Positions 62,301 through 64,000 of a stretch of DNA of 64,000 nt are shown in pieces (within the stretch, counting starts at the first letter, position 1; each line of letters starts with the position of its first letter). The translations under genes and the position numbers were made by a program. The notes below the pieces were generated by a model. The model ran no database searches. It worked only from the letters and a program-made list of their open reading frames with translations, and was not told the DNA's origin. Source of the DNA: Cloacibacterium sp. TD35 (GTDB lineage Bacteria > Bacteroidota > Bacteroidia > Flavobacteriales > Weeksellaceae). Location of the stretch: positions 310,001 to 374,000 of the forward strand of contig NZ_CP104850.1 of NCBI RefSeq assembly GCF_028864635.1, read 5' to 3'.

Positions 62301-62529
62301 GCGAAGCAATACGCAAAATTTGCTTTACAGCATCTTGTTGTGCATCTACAGGAATATTAGGATTTATACGGCGAACCGCATTTTCCAATCGTTGTTTTAG
62401 CACCACTTCTTCAAATGATGTTCTTTCCAGATTTCCTGCATCAGGAGCTAAATGAACGCCATTGATATAATTATATCCCTGGTGTTTTAATAATGTTATA
62501 GCGAGTTGTTCGATTTCGTTTTCGGTCAT
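59320..62529 (-). CDS. hsdR: Type I restriction enzyme R subunit
   Basis: 1069 residues. The N-terminal nuclease domain has the PD-(D/E)xK elements RPDIILFVNGLPLVVIELKN and QIETYKT. The helicase motor has Walker A HTQGSGKSLSM, motif II IADEAHRTQYG, motif III GFTGTPI and motif VI QAIARVNRVY. A helical C-terminal region follows for docking to the methylase core. It cuts and translocates unmodified DNA in complex with HsdM and HsdS, which are not in the window. It lies nine bases behind a HerA-like ATPase gene, on the same strand. Confidence 0.94.
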   Translation of the reverse strand: MTENEIEQLAITLLKHQGYNYINGVHLAPDAGNLERTSFEEVVLKQRLENAVRRINPNIPVDAQQDAVKQILRIASPDVLSNNETFHRLLTEGIPVTKRVNGQERGDRVFLIDFENPLHNEFLVVNQFTIIENGVNKRPDIILFVNGLPLVVIELKNATDDKTTIQSAFRQIETYKTMISSLFTFNAFSVISDGLEAKAGTISAGLSRFMAWKTTDGINEASKQISQLETLIKGMLQPSVLLDLVRHFVVFEKFKKEDADGIVTVQTVKKLAAYHQYYAVNRAVESTKRASGFISKQTSDYLVKESPESYGLPGVKNQPEGDRKGGVVWHTQGSGKSLSMVFYTGKIVLALDNPTVLVITDRNDLDDQLFDTFAASKQLLRQDPVQAMDRKQLKDLLKVNSGGVIFTTIQKFQPEEGNVFETLSTRENIIVIADEAHRTQYGFSAKTVDDKDENGNVIGKKIVYGFAKYMRDALPNATYLGFTGTPIESTDVNTPAVFGNYVDIYDIAQAVEDGATVRIFYESRLAKVKLTEEGKELVDELDDELDQEDLTATQKAKSKWTQLEALIGGKQRVQNIAADIVNHFTQRQEVFQGKGMIVSMSRRIAADLYNAIIAIKPEWHSDDLKKGKIKVIMTSASSDGPELAKFHTTKDQRRMLAERMKDPNDELELVIVRDMWLTGFDAPSMHTLYIDKPMKGHNLMQAIARVNRVYKDKPGGLIVDYLGIASDLKKALAFYSDAGGKGDPAVAQEQAVTLMLEKIEVISAMYHGFNYEDYFDADTSKKLSMILAAEDHILGLENGKKRYIDEVTALSKAFAIAIPHDQAMDAKDEISFFQAVKARLAKFDSTGSGKTDEEIETTIRQVIDQALVSDQVIDVFDAAGIKKPDISILSDDFLMELKDMQHKNVALEVLKKLLNDEIKSRSKTNLVQSKKLLEMLEQSINRYHNKILTAAEVIDELIKLSKNIVEMDDEPKKLGLTSYEYAFYTAVSNNDSAIELLQQEKLRELAVELTNTIQQNATIDWNIKESVRAKLKVAVKRLLRKYGYPPDMQSLATETVLKQAEMLAKELSK

Positions 62530-62538
62530 GGTACAATA

Positions 62539-64000
62539 TTATTTTTCTGATTCTCCTTCACTGTCATTTTCTCCTAACCAACGGCTAACTGTTTGTTCGT
62601 ATGGTATTATTTCATCACCTAACCAATTTTCAATATATCTAGGGTTATGACTGTTAGGAGTTGGATAAACATCATCAATTCTAACTTGTATAGGTGCACG
62701 TACACAATCACCTGTGATAATTGCATGTTGCTGTGGAATAACTGGTAACTGGTCTAAAATATCGGCATTAGCACTAGAAACTAAACCACGAATATATTTT
62801 TGATCTTCTGGATTTTGTAGACGATGAATAATGAATGAATTACATTGCGATAAAACTGTTTTTGATAATTCAGATGGTCTTTGACTACTCACAATTAATG
62901 AAATTCCATATTTTCTCCCTTCTCTTGCTATTCTTTCAAACACAGTTTTAGCTACTGAATATTTATTCTCAGCAATATAATTTTGAGCTTCCTCTAAAAC
63001 TATGACAATGGGATATTTTCCTCTGTCCGCAGGAACAAAATATGAAACAAACTCCAATATAATTCTTCCTAATAATGCTGTAACCGTTTCCAATACTTCA
63101 AATGGAAGTTGAGAAACATCTATAATATTTACTTGATGGGCTCTCGTTTTATCATAGACTGTAGAAGTATCATTATATTTCTTAATAAAATGTTCTTCTG
63201 TTTCTTGTGAAAAAACATTATTATAATCTCCTAAAAGAAAAGCTAGAAATTGTGGTAAGACATTTTTATTTATTTCTTCTGTATTCTTTAACATCAAAGG
63301 AATTGCCATTCTTTTATCGTTTAAAAAACTGTTCATTCTTAAACGTAAAGTAGAGATAAATTCATTAAGCCTCGCGTTTCCAGAACCTTCATTTTTTATA
63401 GCTGCATCTAAAAATTTAGTACACAATTCTTGATAACTAAAATATATTGGTAAATCTATATTTTGAGAGCTTGTAATTTGTGTTTCTGTAGCTTCTTCCA
63501 TCAATACATTTAAACGATCTTGAATATTTCCTATGATTGGCGTTTGTAATGCAGCATTATTAAAATTTATTTCTGCTCCTAAATTTGATACTAAGTCAGC
63601 CAGTTCATTATCAAAAGGTCTTATAGCTTCTGCAATATTTAAGATTTCATTATTTACCAACCACTTCCATCTACCAAAATCTTGATATCCTGTTCTTTTC
63701 TTTATATCTTCATTTGAAAATGTTCTTATACTCTCCAAATCAGCTGTTAAATTTAAAGGAAGAACCAATCTAGCAATACTTTCTTCACTATTTTTTGCTA
63801 AACCAATTGCACTATTTAATAACGGAGCTTGAGTAGCATCACTTGGATTTAATAAAGCTCTAAAATCTGACCAATTCATTAACCAATAAGGAACCTGAAC
63901 ATTATCTTCACCACCATAATAGTTTGCATTAATTAATTTCAATTCTTCCTTAGTCTCAGGTGTCATCTTTTCAAGAATTTCATCATTAGGTAAAAAGGCA
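62539..64000 (-). CDS. HerA/DUF87-like ATPase, C-terminal part (gene enters from the right edge)
   Basis: The frame is open to the last base of the window, so the N-terminus and Walker A are outside it. Visible features: YPIVIVLEEAQNYI (Walker B with catalytic Glu), FERIAREGRKYGISLIVSSQ (arginine and sensor region), NSFIIHRLQNPEDQKYIRGL, and a C-terminal tail rich in Glu/Ser. This is a hexameric HerA/FtsK-type ATPase that pumps DNA. In defence islands such ATPases work with nucleases or sirtuins; here the next gene is hsdR, with nine bases between. Confidence 0.82.
   Translation of the reverse strand, partial: AFLPNDEILEKMTPETKEELKLINANYYGGEDNVQVPYWLMNWSDFRALLNPSDATQAPLLNSAIGLAKNSEESIARLVLPLNLTADLESIRTFSNEDIKKRTGYQDFGRWKWLVNNEILNIAEAIRPFDNELADLVSNLGAEINFNNAALQTPIIGNIQDRLNVLMEEATETQITSSQNIDLPIYFSYQELCTKFLDAAIKNEGSGNARLNEFISTLRLRMNSFLNDKRMAIPLMLKNTEEINKNVLPQFLAFLLGDYNNVFSQETEEHFIKKYNDTSTVYDKTRAHQVNIIDVSQLPFEVLETVTALLGRIILEFVSYFVPADRGKYPIVIVLEEAQNYIAENKYSVAKTVFERIAREGRKYGISLIVSSQRPSELSKTVLSQCNSFIIHRLQNPEDQKYIRGLVSSANADILDQLPVIPQQHAIITGDCVRAPIQVRIDDVYPTPNSHNPRYIENWLGDEIIPYEQTVSRWLGENDSEGESEK

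Overview
The window is low-GC DNA from a flavobacterium (Bacteroidota), most likely a Weeksellaceae member related to Chryseobacterium, Cloacibacterium or Riemerella. The evidence is family-level: Bacteroidota TAnnTTTG -7 promoter boxes, very weak Shine-Dalgarno signals, type IX secretion sorting domains, methionine synthase split into two genes behind a SAM-I riboswitch, BshA of bacillithiol synthesis, and lineage families such as DUF4292, DUF4254 and DUF2851. Species cannot be fixed from the sequence alone.

Positions 1 to about 32,180 are ordinary chromosome. They hold a partial secreted protein, a frameshifted lipoprotein gene, a DECR-like reductase, an M16 peptidase, dihydroorotase, a lipid-linked sugar flippase with dut and a sugar nucleotidyltransferase, DUF4292 with an EnvC-like murein hydrolase activator, tatA, ribA, deoD, an esterase, a NagZ-type GH3 enzyme, bshA, a GH63-like glycosidase, the SAM-riboswitch methionine block (metH in two parts, then metF), a GNAT-like gene and a GH13 amylase.

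Positions 32,180 to 44,000 are accessory. A serine recombinase gene precedes a 6.7 kb integrative element (33,287-40,009) bounded by a 16-bp direct repeat. It carries a tyrosine recombinase beside its left end, an excisionase-like HTH protein and a protein resembling filamentous-phage gene II replication initiators. To its right lies a small module (a conserved Bacteroidota protein, DUF5675, two tiny membrane proteins, a DUF6943-like protein), then about 1.4 kb without genes but full of long imperfect hairpins.

Positions 44,000 to 56,560 form the most unusual region. Single genes or gene pairs (a lincosamide nucleotidyltransferase, an Ere(D)-like macrolide esterase, a Kiwa-like defence pair, a standalone ABC-type ATPase, an S41 peptidase) each sit between short inverted repeats, reading GTTxxxxxxx on the left and xxxxxxxAAC on the right. 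These are separated by long imperfect palindromes. The arrangement follows the logic of integron cassettes and attC sites, but no integron integrase is visible. Anchoring genes (a secreted phospholipase-D-like protein, an HTH protein, an SRAP protein) lie between the two parts of the array.

From 56,660 to the end are a UmuD/UmuC-like SOS pair, a REP-rich intergenic stretch, a type I restriction HsdR gene and a HerA-like ATPase gene cut by the window edge. Together with the Kiwa-like pair and the ATPase they make the right-hand third a defence and resistance island.
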